A stretch of DNA of 64,000 bases from CAVWSM01 sp963799425. GTDB lineage: Bacteria; Actinomycetota; Actinomycetes; Jiangellales; Jiangellaceae. The translations under genes were made by a program, and so were the position numbers. Location: contig CAWCXA010000015.1 of NCBI GenBank assembly GCA_963799425.1, positions 1 through 64,000 of the forward strand, given 5' to 3'. The notes below the pieces were generated by a model. It saw nothing but the letters and a program-made list of their open reading frames with translations. It searched no databases and was not told the DNA's origin. Of the stretch, positions 17,512-27,146 are shown one piece after another (positions within the stretch are counted from its first letter, which is position 1; every line of letters begins with the position of its first letter).

Positions 17512-17571
17512 AGGCTCAGGATGCCAGGAGCTGCGGACAAGAGCTGACCGCAAGGGGTGGGCGAGCTGGGC

Positions 17572-19506
17572 TCAGCGGTACAGGCGCACGTCGGCGATGC
17601 TCCACCAGTTGCCGGCGCTGCCGGTCGACAAGATGCGCAGGTAGCGCGCGCTCGTCGGGGCGACGTCGACGTTGGTCAGTTGGCCTGCGCCCGCGCCGGT
17701 GCCGATCACGCTCCACGATGTTCCGTCGACGGATGCCTCGACCTGCCAGTTGCGCGCGTAGTCGCCGAGATTGCCGCCCGAGTCGATCGCGACGCGGCGG
17801 AACGTCGTCGCCGCGACGAGGTCGATCGTGAGGCTCTGCCCCGGAGACTGCGCCTGCCCGCTCGACCAACGTGTCGACGCATCCGCATCGACCGCGAAGC
17901 CTGCGTCGCCAGGCGCGCTCGTCGCCGTCGCCGTCGCACCGTCGATCGCCACGGGCGCGAGGTCGTCATCGAGTGCCTCCGACGCCGGCCAGGTGAAGGT
18001 CGCGAGCGCGCCGCCCGGCAGCGTGTACTCGAACGACTTCGACCCCACCGAGACCGCGAACGAGCGCGGGTCATCGTTCTCGTTGTGTACGACGAGCGCG
18101 GTCGATCCGTCGGGGTTGCGGAACGCGACGTCCATGATCTGGCCGTTCCAGCCGGTCGTGCCGAACGACGTGCTTGCGATGCGCACCGCGCCCGGCTTCA
18201 CGAACTTCGACAGGTGCCCGATCGTGTAGTACTCCGCGTTCCTCGTGACCGTGCCGTCCGGATGCGTCGTGACGAGACCCGTGCATGTGCCGCATCCGCC
18301 GAGGTGTGGACCGCCCTGCTCGTCGAGCGCGACATTCCAGTTGACGGTCGTCTTTGACCAGTTGCGGGTCACGCCGATCGTGATCGTGCGCGCGTGCCAG
18401 ACGAGGGTGTCGCGGAAGAACTTCGCAGGCGGGTCATCCACGCCGTGCGAGCCCGAGCACTCGGTGAACCAGATGTCCTTGGCAGGGAACTGCTCGTGCA
18501 ACCTCGTCTGCGCGCTCGGGTCACCGAAATAGCAGTGGAACGCGGTGCCGGCGATCCACTTCGCGGCCCTGGTCTGCAACAGCTTCGCCGCGTAGTCGCG
18601 CTCGGGGTCTTGCCCAGGCGGCGTGCTCGCGAGGTCGTTGGGATGCGTCGCCCAGTTGTGGTCGTACCCGAGGATCTTCGTCTTCGGGCTCGCAAGCTTC
18701 AGCAGTGGGCCGAGGATGGAGATGACCCGGGCCTGGTCGGCGACCGGCATGTCCATGCCGGGGTAGCCGTCGGGTGTGCGGTTCTGCGGCTCGTTCTGGA
18801 TCGTGAGGTAGTCGATCGGCACGCCTGCCTGGCGGTAGGCGACCACGTAGCGCACGAGGTAGCTCGCGTAGGCCGCGGCGTTGAGGACTCCGGGCTCGAG
18901 AGTCCCGCCGACAAGGGAGTCGTTCGTCTTCAACCACGCGGGCGGGCTCCACGGCGTACCGATGATCTTTAGGGCGGGATTCAGGCGCTTGGCCTCGCGG
19001 AGCAGGGGCAGGATCTGCGCCTCATCGCGCGCAATGCTGAACTTGCGCAGCAGGTAGTCGTTCTTGCCGGGCGCGACGTCATCGTAGGTGTAGTGCTCGG
19101 ATGTCGCGGTGAAGTCCGACGAGCCGATCGGCTGCCGCAGGACGCTCACCCCGATGCCCTCGACGGGGTCGAACAGCTTGCGCATGGTCGCGTCGCGTTC
19201 CTCCGGGCTGAGGGCTGACAGCACCGCCGCAGAGGAATCGGTGAGGGACGCCCCGAAGCCATCCATCTCCTGGTAGGTGATCTCGGGGTCGATCACGATC
19301 GTCGGCTCTGACGAGGCCGCCTCACCAAAGGCGACCGACGCCTGCTCCTCGAGCAGGTGGGACTGGTCGACCGTCGTGAGCCACACGCGGGCCTCGGGCG
19401 GCGCCTCGTCGGCGACCGCCGCGGTGCCGGCGACGCCGCCGGCCGCAGTCATCGCAACGACGAGGGCAACGCTCTTTGCAGCAAGCGAGCGAGTCCGGAA
19501 TCTCAT
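17572..19506 (-). CDS. Secreted glycoside hydrolase family 30 (glucosylceramidase-like) with discoidin module
   Basis: A 644-residue exported glycosidase. A signal peptide covers about residues 1-33. The GH30 (beta/alpha)8 catalytic domain spans about 50-490. The acid/base glutamate lies in YLTIQNEPQN and the nucleophile glutamate in IWFTECSG. A C-terminal F5/8 type C (discoidin) domain, about 510-644, starts near GATATATSAPGDAGFAVDAD and probably binds carbohydrate. ATG 19506 follows GGAG with good spacing; a start at 19551 would delay the signal peptide. It would hydrolyse beta-glucosidic or beta-xylosidic bonds in extracellular polymers or glycolipids. Confidence 0.9.
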   Translation of the reverse strand: MRFRTRSLAAKSVALVVAMTAAGGVAGTAAVADEAPPEARVWLTTVDQSHLLEEQASVAFGEAASSEPTIVIDPEITYQEMDGFGASLTDSSAAVLSALSPEERDATMRKLFDPVEGIGVSVLRQPIGSSDFTATSEHYTYDDVAPGKNDYLLRKFSIARDEAQILPLLREAKRLNPALKIIGTPWSPPAWLKTNDSLVGGTLEPGVLNAAAYASYLVRYVVAYRQAGVPIDYLTIQNEPQNRTPDGYPGMDMPVADQARVISILGPLLKLASPKTKILGYDHNWATHPNDLASTPPGQDPERDYAAKLLQTRAAKWIAGTAFHCYFGDPSAQTRLHEQFPAKDIWFTECSGSHGVDDPPAKFFRDTLVWHARTITIGVTRNWSKTTVNWNVALDEQGGPHLGGCGTCTGLVTTHPDGTVTRNAEYYTIGHLSKFVKPGAVRIASTSFGTTGWNGQIMDVAFRNPDGSTALVVHNENDDPRSFAVSVGSKSFEYTLPGGALATFTWPASEALDDDLAPVAIDGATATATSAPGDAGFAVDADASTRWSSGQAQSPGQSLTIDLVAATTFRRVAIDSGGNLGDYARNWQVEASVDGTSWSVIGTGAGAGQLTNVDVAPTSARYLRILSTGSAGNWWSIADVRLYR

Positions 19507-19616
19507 GACAGTCTCCAGGTTGATGGCCGCGAAGGGCGAATTCAAGTCCACCCTGCGGTTCGCCGAGGGTGATCACAAGGACATCGTGTCGTGGAACGTG
19601 CCGATTGGGTCACGCA

Positions 19617-20193
19617 ATGAGCACAAACATCGCCGTCGAGCTGTTGGACAGGGCGGCCAGCCAGGACGCTGGGCTCGTCGAACAGCTGACCGCCCTCATC
19701 AACGACGTCTACGACACGGCGGAAAGCGGGCTGTGGCGCGACGGAGCCACACGGACCACGGCGCCCGAGCTCGCCCAGCTCATCGCTGTCGGTCAGATCG
19801 CCGTCGCTACTGCACCAGACGGACACATCGTAGGCAGCGTCCACGTCCATCGGGCCTCCACCAACACCAACGAGTTCGGGCTGCTGGTCGCCGCGCCCGA
19901 CCACCGCGATCGGCATCGGCCGAACCCTCGTCGATTTCGCCGAGCAGCACAGCATCGATGGTGGGTTGCGAGCCATCCAACTCGAGCTGCTCGTCCCGCG
20001 CGGTTGGCGGCACCCAAGCAAAGAGTTCCTCAAGTCGTGGTACGGCCGACGCGGCTACCGACATATCCAGACCCGCCAGATGGTCGACGCTTACCCACAC
20101 CTGGCGTCGCTGCTTGCCACGCCGTGCGATCTCGAAGTCCACGAGAAGCGACTGCCCGCACAGAGCACCCTCTCGACAAGCCAGCCCCGTTAG
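19617..20193 (+). pseudogene. GNAT-family N-acetyltransferase, frameshifted as sequenced
   Basis: Two consecutive reading frames together give one acetyltransferase of about 190 residues. The first frame (from ATG 19617) covers ELLDRAASQD through the strand GLLVAAPDHR. The second resumes with GIGRTLVDFAEQH, the acetyl-CoA-binding R-x-x-G-x-G loop, and ends with SWYGRRGYRHIQ. The break is at about 19907-19911, where one extra base (or an extra GATC) shifts the frame. Protein conservation on both sides points to a sequencing indel or a very recent mutation. It ends convergent with the VOC gene. Confidence 0.75.
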
Positions 20194-20567
20194 GGCATCA
20201 GGCTCGGCCTCTGGTGCAGACCGAACTCAAAGCCCTGGTCGTCCTTGCACAGCACGAACCGACCAAGGGTCGCCTGCGACGCTGAGTCAGTTTCGCCATT
20301 CGTCTCGTCGACAGTACCGCCAAGCTCGCGCACCTTGGCCAGTGCAGTCTCCATGTCGTCGACGACGAAGAACGCGACGAAGAACAGGTACGGCCGCGCG
20401 CCGGCTTCGCCGCCATGCACACCCCCGGGCAGAGATGGTGTGGAGATCGCGAACCCCTGACCAGACGGCCGCGGCGTGAACGTCCAGCCGAAGAGCTCGC
20501 CGTAGAACGCCCGCGCCTTGGTAGGGTCGTCCACTCCCAGCTCGAAGTAAGCGATCTCGCCTTCCAT
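20190..20567 (-). CDS. VOC-family (glyoxalase-like) protein, copy 1
   Basis: A single-domain vicinal-oxygen-chelate protein of 125 residues, starting at the MEGEIAYFELGV segment; an ATG at 20672 would add an unrelated N-terminus. A Shine-Dalgarno-like AGGAGG lies about 12 bp upstream. The fold is typical: FYGELFGWTF, ARPYLFFV, VRELGGTVDE, FVLCKDDQGFEFGL. It closely resembles the protein at 36044-36400, so the two are paralogues. Substrate unknown; many such proteins act in antibiotic or aldehyde handling. Confidence 0.85.
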   Translation of the reverse strand: MEGEIAYFELGVDDPTKARAFYGELFGWTFTPRPSGQGFAISTPSLPGGVHGGEAGARPYLFFVAFFVVDDMETALAKVRELGGTVDETNGETDSASQATLGRFVLCKDDQGFEFGLHQRPSLMP

Positions 20568-20635
20568 GGGTACGAGCCCACCTCCTCGACCTGAAGACCC
20601 GGCAACTCGCAGCCGTCGCTGACTCCCTCCTGACG

Positions 20636-21280
20636 TCAGCTCCGGCTGGGACCAACGTTGTCGCTGACCCACTCGACGAGTGGCCGCATGTCACGCCAGG
20701 CCTTACGCACCTCGGCAGCCGCCTTCGGCGTGCTCAGCCACGGCGGGCTTCCGTACGACCGTTGCGCAGTGAGGGTCTTATGGCGGAGCAGCTCGAGCCG
20801 CGGGTGATCCTCGGCGTAGCCACGTGGTCGCGTCTTGAGTCGGTCGCCGCTGATGTCGTACGACTTCGCTCGCAAGGACTCGACGATGCGTACGAGAGGC
20901 TTGCCGCGAGCATCTTCGTCGACGCTGTCCCGGAACCGCGCGACCTGGGCTGCGTCCTGCGCGTAGAAGCCAGCGGCGACGAAAAGCCCCTCAGCGTCGA
21001 CGTGGACGTACCACCCGATGCCCGGGACGACTTCGACGAAGCCGCCCTGATGTGTCTTGTACGGGCTCTTGTCCTTGCTAAACCGAAGGTCACGGTAGGG
21101 CCGGAACACCGTGCTAGCACCGAACTCTGGCTCAAGCTCGGCGAGCAAGGCAAGCATCGGCGCACGGACGGACTCTTCGTACCGCTGCTTGTTGGCGGTC
21201 CAGAACGACTTCGTGTTGTCGGCGTCGAGGTCGTCGTAGAAGTCGAGCGCGTCGATCGGGATGCCGGCGGAAACGCTCAT
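20636..21280 (-). CDS. DUF2461 / TIGR02453 family protein
   Basis: A 214-residue protein matching the TIGR02453/DUF2461 family: FYDDLDADNTKSFWTANKQ, FRPYRDLRFSKDKSPYKTHQ, and a central GWYVHVDAEGLFVAAGFY. Function is unknown. The ATG at 21280 overlaps the hemB stop by ATGA, so it is probably co-transcribed with the heme genes. A start at 21388 lies within hemB and is rejected. Confidence 0.85.
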   Translation of the reverse strand: MSVSAGIPIDALDFYDDLDADNTKSFWTANKQRYEESVRAPMLALLAELEPEFGASTVFRPYRDLRFSKDKSPYKTHQGGFVEVVPGIGWYVHVDAEGLFVAAGFYAQDAAQVARFRDSVDEDARGKPLVRIVESLRAKSYDISGDRLKTRPRGYAEDHPRLELLRHKTLTAQRSYGSPPWLSTPKAAAEVRKAWRDMRPLVEWVSDNVGPSRS

Positions 21281-22251
21281 CGCAACCGTCGGGCGGCTTC
21301 GACTGCCCAGTAGGTGAGCACGAGGTCGGCGCCTGCTCGACGGATCGAGGTCAGGGTCTCGATGATGGCTCGGTCGCGGTCGACCCAACCATTGGCCGCT
21401 GCCGCCTCGACCATCGCGTACTCGCCGGAGACTTGGTACGCCGCCACTGGCACGTCGACCGCTTGCCGTACGGCAGCCAGGATGTCGAGGTAGCTCATCG
21501 CCGGCTTGACCATGACGATGTCGGCACCTTCCTCGACGTCGAGCCGTACTTCGCGTAACGCCTCCACGGCGTTGGCAGGGTCCTGCTGGTAGGTCTTGCG
21601 GTCGCCCGTAAGCGAGGACGCGACCGCCTCGCGGAACGGCCCATAGAACGCAGAGGCGTACTTCGCGGAGTAGGCGAGGATCGCAACGTCGGCGCGCCGC
21701 GCTGAGTCCAACGCCTCGCGGATCGCGCCGACCTGTCCGTCCATCATGCCGCTCGGGCCGACAACGTGTGCGCCCGCCGCGGCCTGCGCGACAGCCATCT
21801 CGCGGTAGACCTCGAGGGTCGCGTCGTTGTCGACCGAGCCGTCGGCCGCGAGCACGCCGCAGTGACCGTGGTCGGTGAACTCATCGAGGCAGAGGTCGCC
21901 CATCACGACCGTGGCGTCCCCGACCTCGGCGACCACATCGCGGATCGCGACGTTGAGGATGCCGTCCGGGTCGACGGCTCCGCTTCCCGTTGCGTCCTTG
22001 CTTTCGGGTACGCCGAAGAGCATCAGCCCGCCGACACCGGCCTCGACCGCTTCGACGGCCGCCTTGCGCAGCGTGTCACGCGAGTGCTGGACGACGCCGG
22101 GCATCGACTGGATGGGGACCGGCTCGGTCGCGTTTTCGCGCACGAACATCGGCAGCACCAGGTGCCGCGGCTCGACCGATGCCTCGGCGACCAGTCGGCG
22201 CAGCGCCGGCGTGCGGCGCAGCCGACGAGGCCGCTCGATTGGAAATGCCAT
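21277..22251 (-). CDS. hemB: Delta-aminolevulinic acid dehydratase (porphobilinogen synthase)
   Basis: Condenses two 5-aminolevulinate molecules to porphobilinogen in the cytoplasm, the second common step of tetrapyrrole synthesis. It has 324 residues. The metal-site region reads DLCLDEFTDHGHCGVL, and the Schiff-base lysines are in AYSAKYASAFYG and MVKPAMSYLD. ATG 22251 follows GGAGAGG at short spacing. It is the last heme gene of the block, separated from hemD by 115 bp that contain a large inverted repeat. Confidence 0.96.
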   Translation of the reverse strand: MAFPIERPRRLRRTPALRRLVAEASVEPRHLVLPMFVRENATEPVPIQSMPGVVQHSRDTLRKAAVEAVEAGVGGLMLFGVPESKDATGSGAVDPDGILNVAIRDVVAEVGDATVVMGDLCLDEFTDHGHCGVLAADGSVDNDATLEVYREMAVAQAAAGAHVVGPSGMMDGQVGAIREALDSARRADVAILAYSAKYASAFYGPFREAVASSLTGDRKTYQQDPANAVEALREVRLDVEEGADIVMVKPAMSYLDILAAVRQAVDVPVAAYQVSGEYAMVEAAAANGWVDRDRAIIETLTSIRRAGADLVLTYWAVEAARRLR

Positions 22252-22264
22252 CGATCCTCTCCAG

Positions 22265-22363
22265 CCCGGGGCGATCACGTTAACGTGGTCGCGGTGGTCT
22301 GTGCGAGGCCTGCGTGCCTATCACAGACCGGGTTGACCACGTTAACGTGATCGACCCCGGGGC
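22265..22363. repeat. Long inverted repeat between hemD and hemB
   Basis: The arms GATCACGTTAACGTGGTC (22273-22290) and GACCACGTTAACGTGATC (22335-22352) are perfect inverse complements. Each contains the 12-bp palindrome CACGTTAACGTG. A second perfect pair, GGTCTGTG (22296-22303) and CACAGACC (22322-22329), lies inside. Imperfect GC-rich flanks extend the structure outward. It could fold as one very stable RNA hairpin or offer two identical protein-binding palindromes 62 bp apart. No T-tract follows on either strand. Confidence 0.8.
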
Positions 22364-22366
22364 CGC

Positions 22367-23982
22367 TCAGGTGGCCTTGCGGCGCGCCGAGGCCCGCTTC
22401 TTCTCCGACGGCCTCGTCACTGGCTCCCCGGCCTCGGTGAATGCGGCACGGCGGGCGGAGCCGAAGTCGGCCAGTGCCCGCGCGAGCGTGTCCACCGAAG
22501 GCGTCTCGGCAAGCACGTCGACGCGCAGGCCGTGTTCCTCGGCTGTCTTGGCGGTCTGCGGGCCGATGCATGCGACAACCGTTGCGGCGTGCGGCTTCCC
22601 CGCGATGCCGACCAGGTTGCGCACCGTCGAAGACGAGGTGAAGACGACCGCGTCGAACTTGCCGGACTTGATGGCCTCGCGGGTGTCGGCGGGCGGCGGC
22701 GCAGCGCGCACCGTGCGGTAGGCGGTGACGTCGTCGACCTCCCAACCCAGCTCGACGAGGCCGGCGACCAGCGTCTCCGTAGCGATGTCGGCGCGAGGCA
22801 GGAAGACCCGGTTGATCGGATCGAGCACCTCGTCGAACGGCGGCCACTCCTCCAGCAACCCGCGAGCCGACTGCTCACCCTTCGGGATGAGATCGGGGTT
22901 GATGCCGAGGCGCTGCAGGGCGACTGCGGTCTGCTCGCCGACCGCCGCGATCTTCAGTCCGGAGAACGCGCGAGCGTCGAGCCCGTACTCCTCGAACTTC
23001 TCGCGAACTGCACGCACTGCGTTGACCGAGGTGAACGCGATCCACTCGTAGCGCCCCTCGACCAGTCCACGGATCGCCTTCTCCATCTGCTGCGGGTTGC
23101 GCGGCGGCTCGACCGAGATCGTCGGTACCTCCTCGGGCACCGCACCGTAGCGCCTGCAGCTGCCGGGACAACGCACCCGCCTGCTCCTTGGTGCGCGGCA
23201 CGAGGACTCGCCACCCGAACAACGGCTTGTTCTCGAACCACGACAACGACTCGCGCTGCGCAACAACGTCGCCAACCACTGTCACCGCGGATCCGTCGAA
23301 CTTGGCCGCGCGCAGGTCGCGGGCGACCTGGCCCAGGGTGGACGTCAGCGAGCGCTGCTCCGTCGTGCTGCCGTCGACGGTCACCAACACCTGCGTGTCT
23401 GCCGAGCGGTCGGACGCGACCAGTGCCCTTGCCCAGTCGCCGACTTCGGCGACCGCGCCGAGCACGACGAGCGTCGTGTCGGCGTCGGCGCAGGCCGACC
23501 AGTCCGGCTGGGCGTCGGCGCTGACGACTCGCACCGTGCGAGACGACTGCGTCGTGAGCGGCACACCGGCAAACGTCGGAACCGCGGAGACCTGGCTGAC
23601 ACCGGGTACAACCTGAAAGGGCACGCCGGCCTTCACGCAGGCCACTGCCTCGTCGGCGAACCCGTTGAACATGCCCGGGTCGCCATCGACGAGCCGGATG
23701 ACCCGTGCGCCACGCTTGGCCGCTTGGGCAGCCAGCTTGGTACGGGCTGCGCGGGCGAGCGGCTGACCCTCAGCGTCGACCGAGCCGTCGACGAGCTCGG
23801 CGTCGGCCGGCACCTGCGCGAGCAGACTGCTCGCGCGGCGAGTCGAAGATGACCACCTCGGCGGCCGCGAGCGCCTCGACTGCCCGCACGGTGAGCAAAC
23901 CCGGGTCGCCGGGACCCGTTCCGACGAAGGTGACAGAACCGGGCTGCTTGGCAGCGCGGGACTTGGTGGACTTGGTCGTCAC
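22367..23982 (-). CDS. hemD: Fused uroporphyrinogen-III C-methyltransferase/uroporphyrinogen-III synthase, two frame breaks as sequenced
   Basis: A CobA-HemD fusion of about 537 residues once two frame breaks are corrected. The N-terminal SAM-dependent methylase part has VTFVGTGPGDPGLLTVRAVE and RLVDGDPGMFNG. The C-terminal synthase part has IAFTSVNAVRAV, VFTSSSTVRNLVGI and ACIGPQTAKT, and cyclises hydroxymethylbilane. GTG 23982 overlaps the hemC stop by GTGA and follows AGGAGG. The breaks are at about 23826 and 23147 (an extra base in each), and the protein is well conserved on both sides. Because this step is needed for heme, indel errors are more likely than true loss. Confidence 0.88.
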
Positions 23983-24935
23983 GAGACGGCCTCCTTGTGG
24001 GGCCCCCGGGCGGGGGCCGTAACCAGGCCAGCGGCTCCTTCGTCGAGCAGCTCTGCAGCCAGCTGGCTGCCGAGCTTCTGCGCCTCGACGAGGGATCCGG
24101 AAGCGGACTTGCGGATGGTTGCCGAACCGTCGGGTGCAGTGACGACGGCGTGCAGGTGGAGCTGTGGTTGTGGATCGCGGACGAGCTCGGCATAGGCACC
24201 GACCGGTGCGGTGCAACCGGCCTCTAGCGTGGCCAGCAGGGTGCGTTCGGCGAGAACGGCGGCGCGCGTCTCGTCATGGTCGAGGGCCGCGGCGAGCGCG
24301 GCGACGTGTGGGCTGCCGGCGCGCGTCTCGACCGCGAGGGCGCCCTGTCCCGGTGCCGGGAGCATCAGCTGCGGGTCGATCACCTCGGTGACGGCCTCGA
24401 GCCGGCCGAGTCGTGCGAGTCCGGCTCGGGCAAGCACCACGCCATCGACCTTGCCGTCAGCGACGAGGCCGAGCCGAGTGTCGACGTTGCCGCGGATCGG
24501 GCGCACCTCCAGGCCGAACCCCAGCGCGTGCAGTTGCGCCGCGCGCCGCGGCGACCCTGTGCCGATCACCGAACCCGACGGCAGCTCGCTCAACGACAGC
24601 CCGTCCCGGGCGCACAGCACGTCTCGTGGGTCCTCGCGTACGGGGACCGCGGCGAGGGTGAGTCCGTCGGGGTCGGCAGTCGGGAGGTCCTTGAGCGAGT
24701 GCACGGCCAGGTCGATCTCCCCGGCGAGCAGCGCATCACGCAGCGCGCTCACGAACACGCCCGTGCCGCCGATCTGTGTCAGTTGCGCCCTGTTGACGTC
24801 GCCCTCGGTCGTGATCTCGACCAGCTCAACGGCGCGACCGGTCGCCGCGGTGATGCGCTCTGCCACCCAGGTCGACTGTGCCATCGCGAGACGGCTGCGC
24901 CGGGTGCCCAGTCGCAGGGGCTGCCGCGCCGTCAT
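23979..24935 (-). CDS. hemC: Hydroxymethylbilane synthase (porphobilinogen deaminase)
   Basis: Polymerises four porphobilinogens into hydroxymethylbilane. It has 318 residues with an intact frame. The dipyrromethane cofactor attaches to C241 in LEAGCTAPVGAY. The N-terminal signature is LRLGTRRSRLAMAQ, and AVHSLKDLPT and IGTGSPRRAAQL are conserved active-site segments. It overlaps hemA by ATGA and hemD by GTGA, so expression is coupled within the rex-hem operon. Confidence 0.96.
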   Translation of the reverse strand: MTARQPLRLGTRRSRLAMAQSTWVAERITAATGRAVELVEITTEGDVNRAQLTQIGGTGVFVSALRDALLAGEIDLAVHSLKDLPTADPDGLTLAAVPVREDPRDVLCARDGLSLSELPSGSVIGTGSPRRAAQLHALGFGLEVRPIRGNVDTRLGLVADGKVDGVVLARAGLARLGRLEAVTEVIDPQLMLPAPGQGALAVETRAGSPHVAALAAALDHDETRAAVLAERTLLATLEAGCTAPVGAYAELVRDPQPQLHLHAVVTAPDGSATIRKSASGSLVEAQKLGSQLAAELLDEGAAGLVTAPARGPHKEAVS

Positions 24936-26270
24936 CGGTCACCTCCGTCGGCGGGTGGCGCGTCTTCGGGGAGATCGACGGCTTCAACAGCTGCGACTGA
25001 CTGCGGGTCGAGTGAGAACAGCTCGCGCAGAGCCTCGGTGTAGGTATGCCCGCCAGACTCGATCGCGAGCTCCTTGACCCGCACGGTCGGCGCATGCAGC
25101 AGCTTGTCGACGACGCGACGTACGGTCGCCTCCATCTCCTGCGCGACGATCGGGCCGGCGTCGGGCAGCCTGCTGTGCAGGCGATGCAGCTCGCTGGTGA
25201 CGACCTCCTCCGCCATCGCGCGCAGCGCGACAACGGTGGGCGCGGCCTGGTCGGCGCGCTGGCGGCCGGCGAAGGCCGCCACCTCTTCGGCGATGATCGC
25301 GCGAGCAGCCGCAAGATCCGCCACTCGCGAGGCCGCCTCGTCGTCGTGCGCCGTTGCGGCGCCGATCACGGCGAAGTCGACACGCGCCACGCCGGGCAGC
25401 TCGCCCGTCTCGGGCTCGATGTCGTGCGGCAGGGCCAGGTCCACGAGGCCAAGCGGTCGGCCTCCGCGGGCGGGCAGGCTGCTGGCGACCAGGTCACGGG
25501 TGATGACGGTGCCAGCGGACCCGGTGCACGAGACGACGACGTCGACGGTGGGCAGCAGCGAGGCGAGTTCGGTGAGGGCGATGGCTTCGCCGTCGACCGA
25601 CGCGGCAAGGCGCTCGCCGTGCTCGAACGTGCGGTTGGCCACGATGACATGCGCGCTCTCGGCCCGCAGCGTGGCCGCCGCCAGGGCAGCCATCGACCCG
25701 GCGCCGACGACGAGGGCACGCCGTCCGGAGATGTCGGCGAGCTCGGGTGGCAGCGCGGCCAGCCCGACCGTCACGAGAGACCGGCCGGCTGAGTCGATGC
25801 CCGTCTCGGTGTGGGCCCGCTTGCCGACACGCAGCGCCTGCTGGAAGACGGCGTTGAGGGCCCGTCCGGCCGTGCCTGCCGTCTGGGCGTCCTGCAGCGA
25901 GGCCCGCACCTGCCCAAGGATCTGGCTCTCTCCCGCGACCATCGAGTCGAGCCCGGCCGCCACGGTGAACAGATGCTGCACGGCGCGCCCGTCGTAGTGG
26001 ACGTACAAGTGCGGCGTTAGCTCGTCGGGCGCCATGCCGGTGTGCTGCACGCAGCAGGCTGGAGGCGGCCTCGAACCCGCCGTGGAACCGAGCGACGTCG
26101 ACGTACAGCTCGACGCGGTTGCAGGTGGCGATGACCGCAGCCTCGGCCACGTGCTCGGACTGCCCGACGTCGGTGAGGAGCTTGAACACGTCGTCGGTCG
26201 TGAGCGCCGCCCGGTCGAGCAGCTCGACGGGGGTGCTGCGGTGTGACAGCCCGACTACGAGGACGCTCAT
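24932..26270 (-). CDS. hemA: Glutamyl-tRNA reductase, one frame break as sequenced
   Basis: Reduces glutamyl-tRNA to glutamate-1-semialdehyde, the first step of C5-pathway heme synthesis. The reconstructed length is about 445 residues. The catalytic cysteine is C50 in IATCNRVELY. The tRNA-binding and NADPH domains include HLYVHYDGRAVQHLFTVAAG, GESQILGQV and VVGAGSMAALAA. One extra base near 26051 separates the first about 73 residues from the rest; the sequence GLSHRSTPVELLDR is correct before it and QHTGMAPDELTPHLYVHY after it. The start at 26270 overlaps the rex stop by ATGA. The break is probably a sequencing indel. Confidence 0.9.
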
Positions 26271-26983
26271 GCCGGGGTCACCTCCGGGAGACCGTCACGA
26301 ACGTCGCGGAGCACGGTTGCGCCGTTCTTGCGCTGCTCGTGGTAGGCGAGGATCTGCAGCTCGATCGACAGGTCGACCTTGCGCAGGTCGACGCCGTCGG
26401 GAACGGTCAGGACCGCCGGCGCGAAGTTGAGGATGCTCGACACACCCGCGGCGACGAGTCGGTCACAGACGTCCTGTGCCGCGTGCGCCGGTGTGGCGAT
26501 GACCCCGATGTTGACGCCGCAGGTGCGGATGACCTGCTCGAGCTCGGAGATATGGCGTACGCGCAGGTGGCCCACCTGCTCGCCGGTGCGCGCCGGATCG
26601 GCGTCGACAAGTGCCACGACGCGGAAGCCGCGGGTGGCGAATCCCGCGTAGTTGGCCAGCGCGTGGCCGAGGTTACCGACGCCGACGATGAGCACCGACC
26701 AGTCCTGCGTGAGGCCGATCTCGCGGGCGATCTGGTAGGTGAGGTACTCGACCTCGTAGCCCACGCCCCGAGTGCCGTAGGACCCGAGGTAGGACAGGTC
26801 CTTGCGCAGCTTGGCGGAGTTTACCCCGGCGGCGGTAGCCAGCTCCTCGCTCGACACGGTGTGCACGCCACGCTCGGCGAGAGCCGTGAGCGCACGCAGG
26901 TAGAGCGGAAGGCGCGCGACAGTGGCCTCGGGGATGCCCCGAGAGAGGCTCTCGGTGCTCGAGGCGCTCCGTCGTCGGCTCAC
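26267..26983 (-). CDS. rex: Redox-sensing transcriptional repressor Rex
   Basis: Senses the NADH/NAD ratio. It has 238 residues: an N-terminal winged helix (VSSEELATAAGVNSAKLRKDLSYLG) and a C-terminal Rossmann domain with GVGNLGHALANY. GTG 26983 gives the usual family N-terminus; the ATG at 27082 would read through the promoter. It heads rex-hemA-hemC-hemD, as described in Streptomyces, where Rex represses this operon and itself. A Rex-like operator lies 82 bp upstream. Confidence 0.94.
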   Translation of the reverse strand: MSRRRSASSTESLSRGIPEATVARLPLYLRALTALAERGVHTVSSEELATAAGVNSAKLRKDLSYLGSYGTRGVGYEVEYLTYQIAREIGLTQDWSVLIVGVGNLGHALANYAGFATRGFRVVALVDADPARTGEQVGHLRVRHISELEQVIRTCGVNIGVIATPAHAAQDVCDRLVAAGVSSILNFAPAVLTVPDGVDLRKVDLSIELQILAYHEQRKNGATVLRDVRDGLPEVTPA

Positions 26984-27053
26984 TGTGCTCCGCGGATGGA
27001 ACGGGCCGGCTGCGGTCAGGCAACCTTGCCCGGGCTGGCGTGTACAGAACCCC

Positions 27054-27082
27054 ACACTAGGCGCTTGTGAACGTGGGAACAA
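27054..27082 (-). promoter_or_regulatory. Putative rex-hem promoter with overlapping Rex operator
   Basis: On the minus strand, TTGTTC (27082-27077) and TAGTGT (27059-27054) form -35 and -10 boxes spaced 17 bp apart. On the plus strand, 27065-27082 read TTGTGAACGTGGGAACAA, close to the Rex consensus TTGTGAA-N4-TTCACAA. The left half is exact and the right half has three mismatches. The operator covers the -35 box, fitting repression by Rex of its own operon. Confidence 0.6.
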
Positions 27083-27146
27083 AGTCGCCGATCATGGTAT
27101 GGCCACCCGGTGTGACAACGATCACGCTGGTCTGTCTCGGCCGGAC

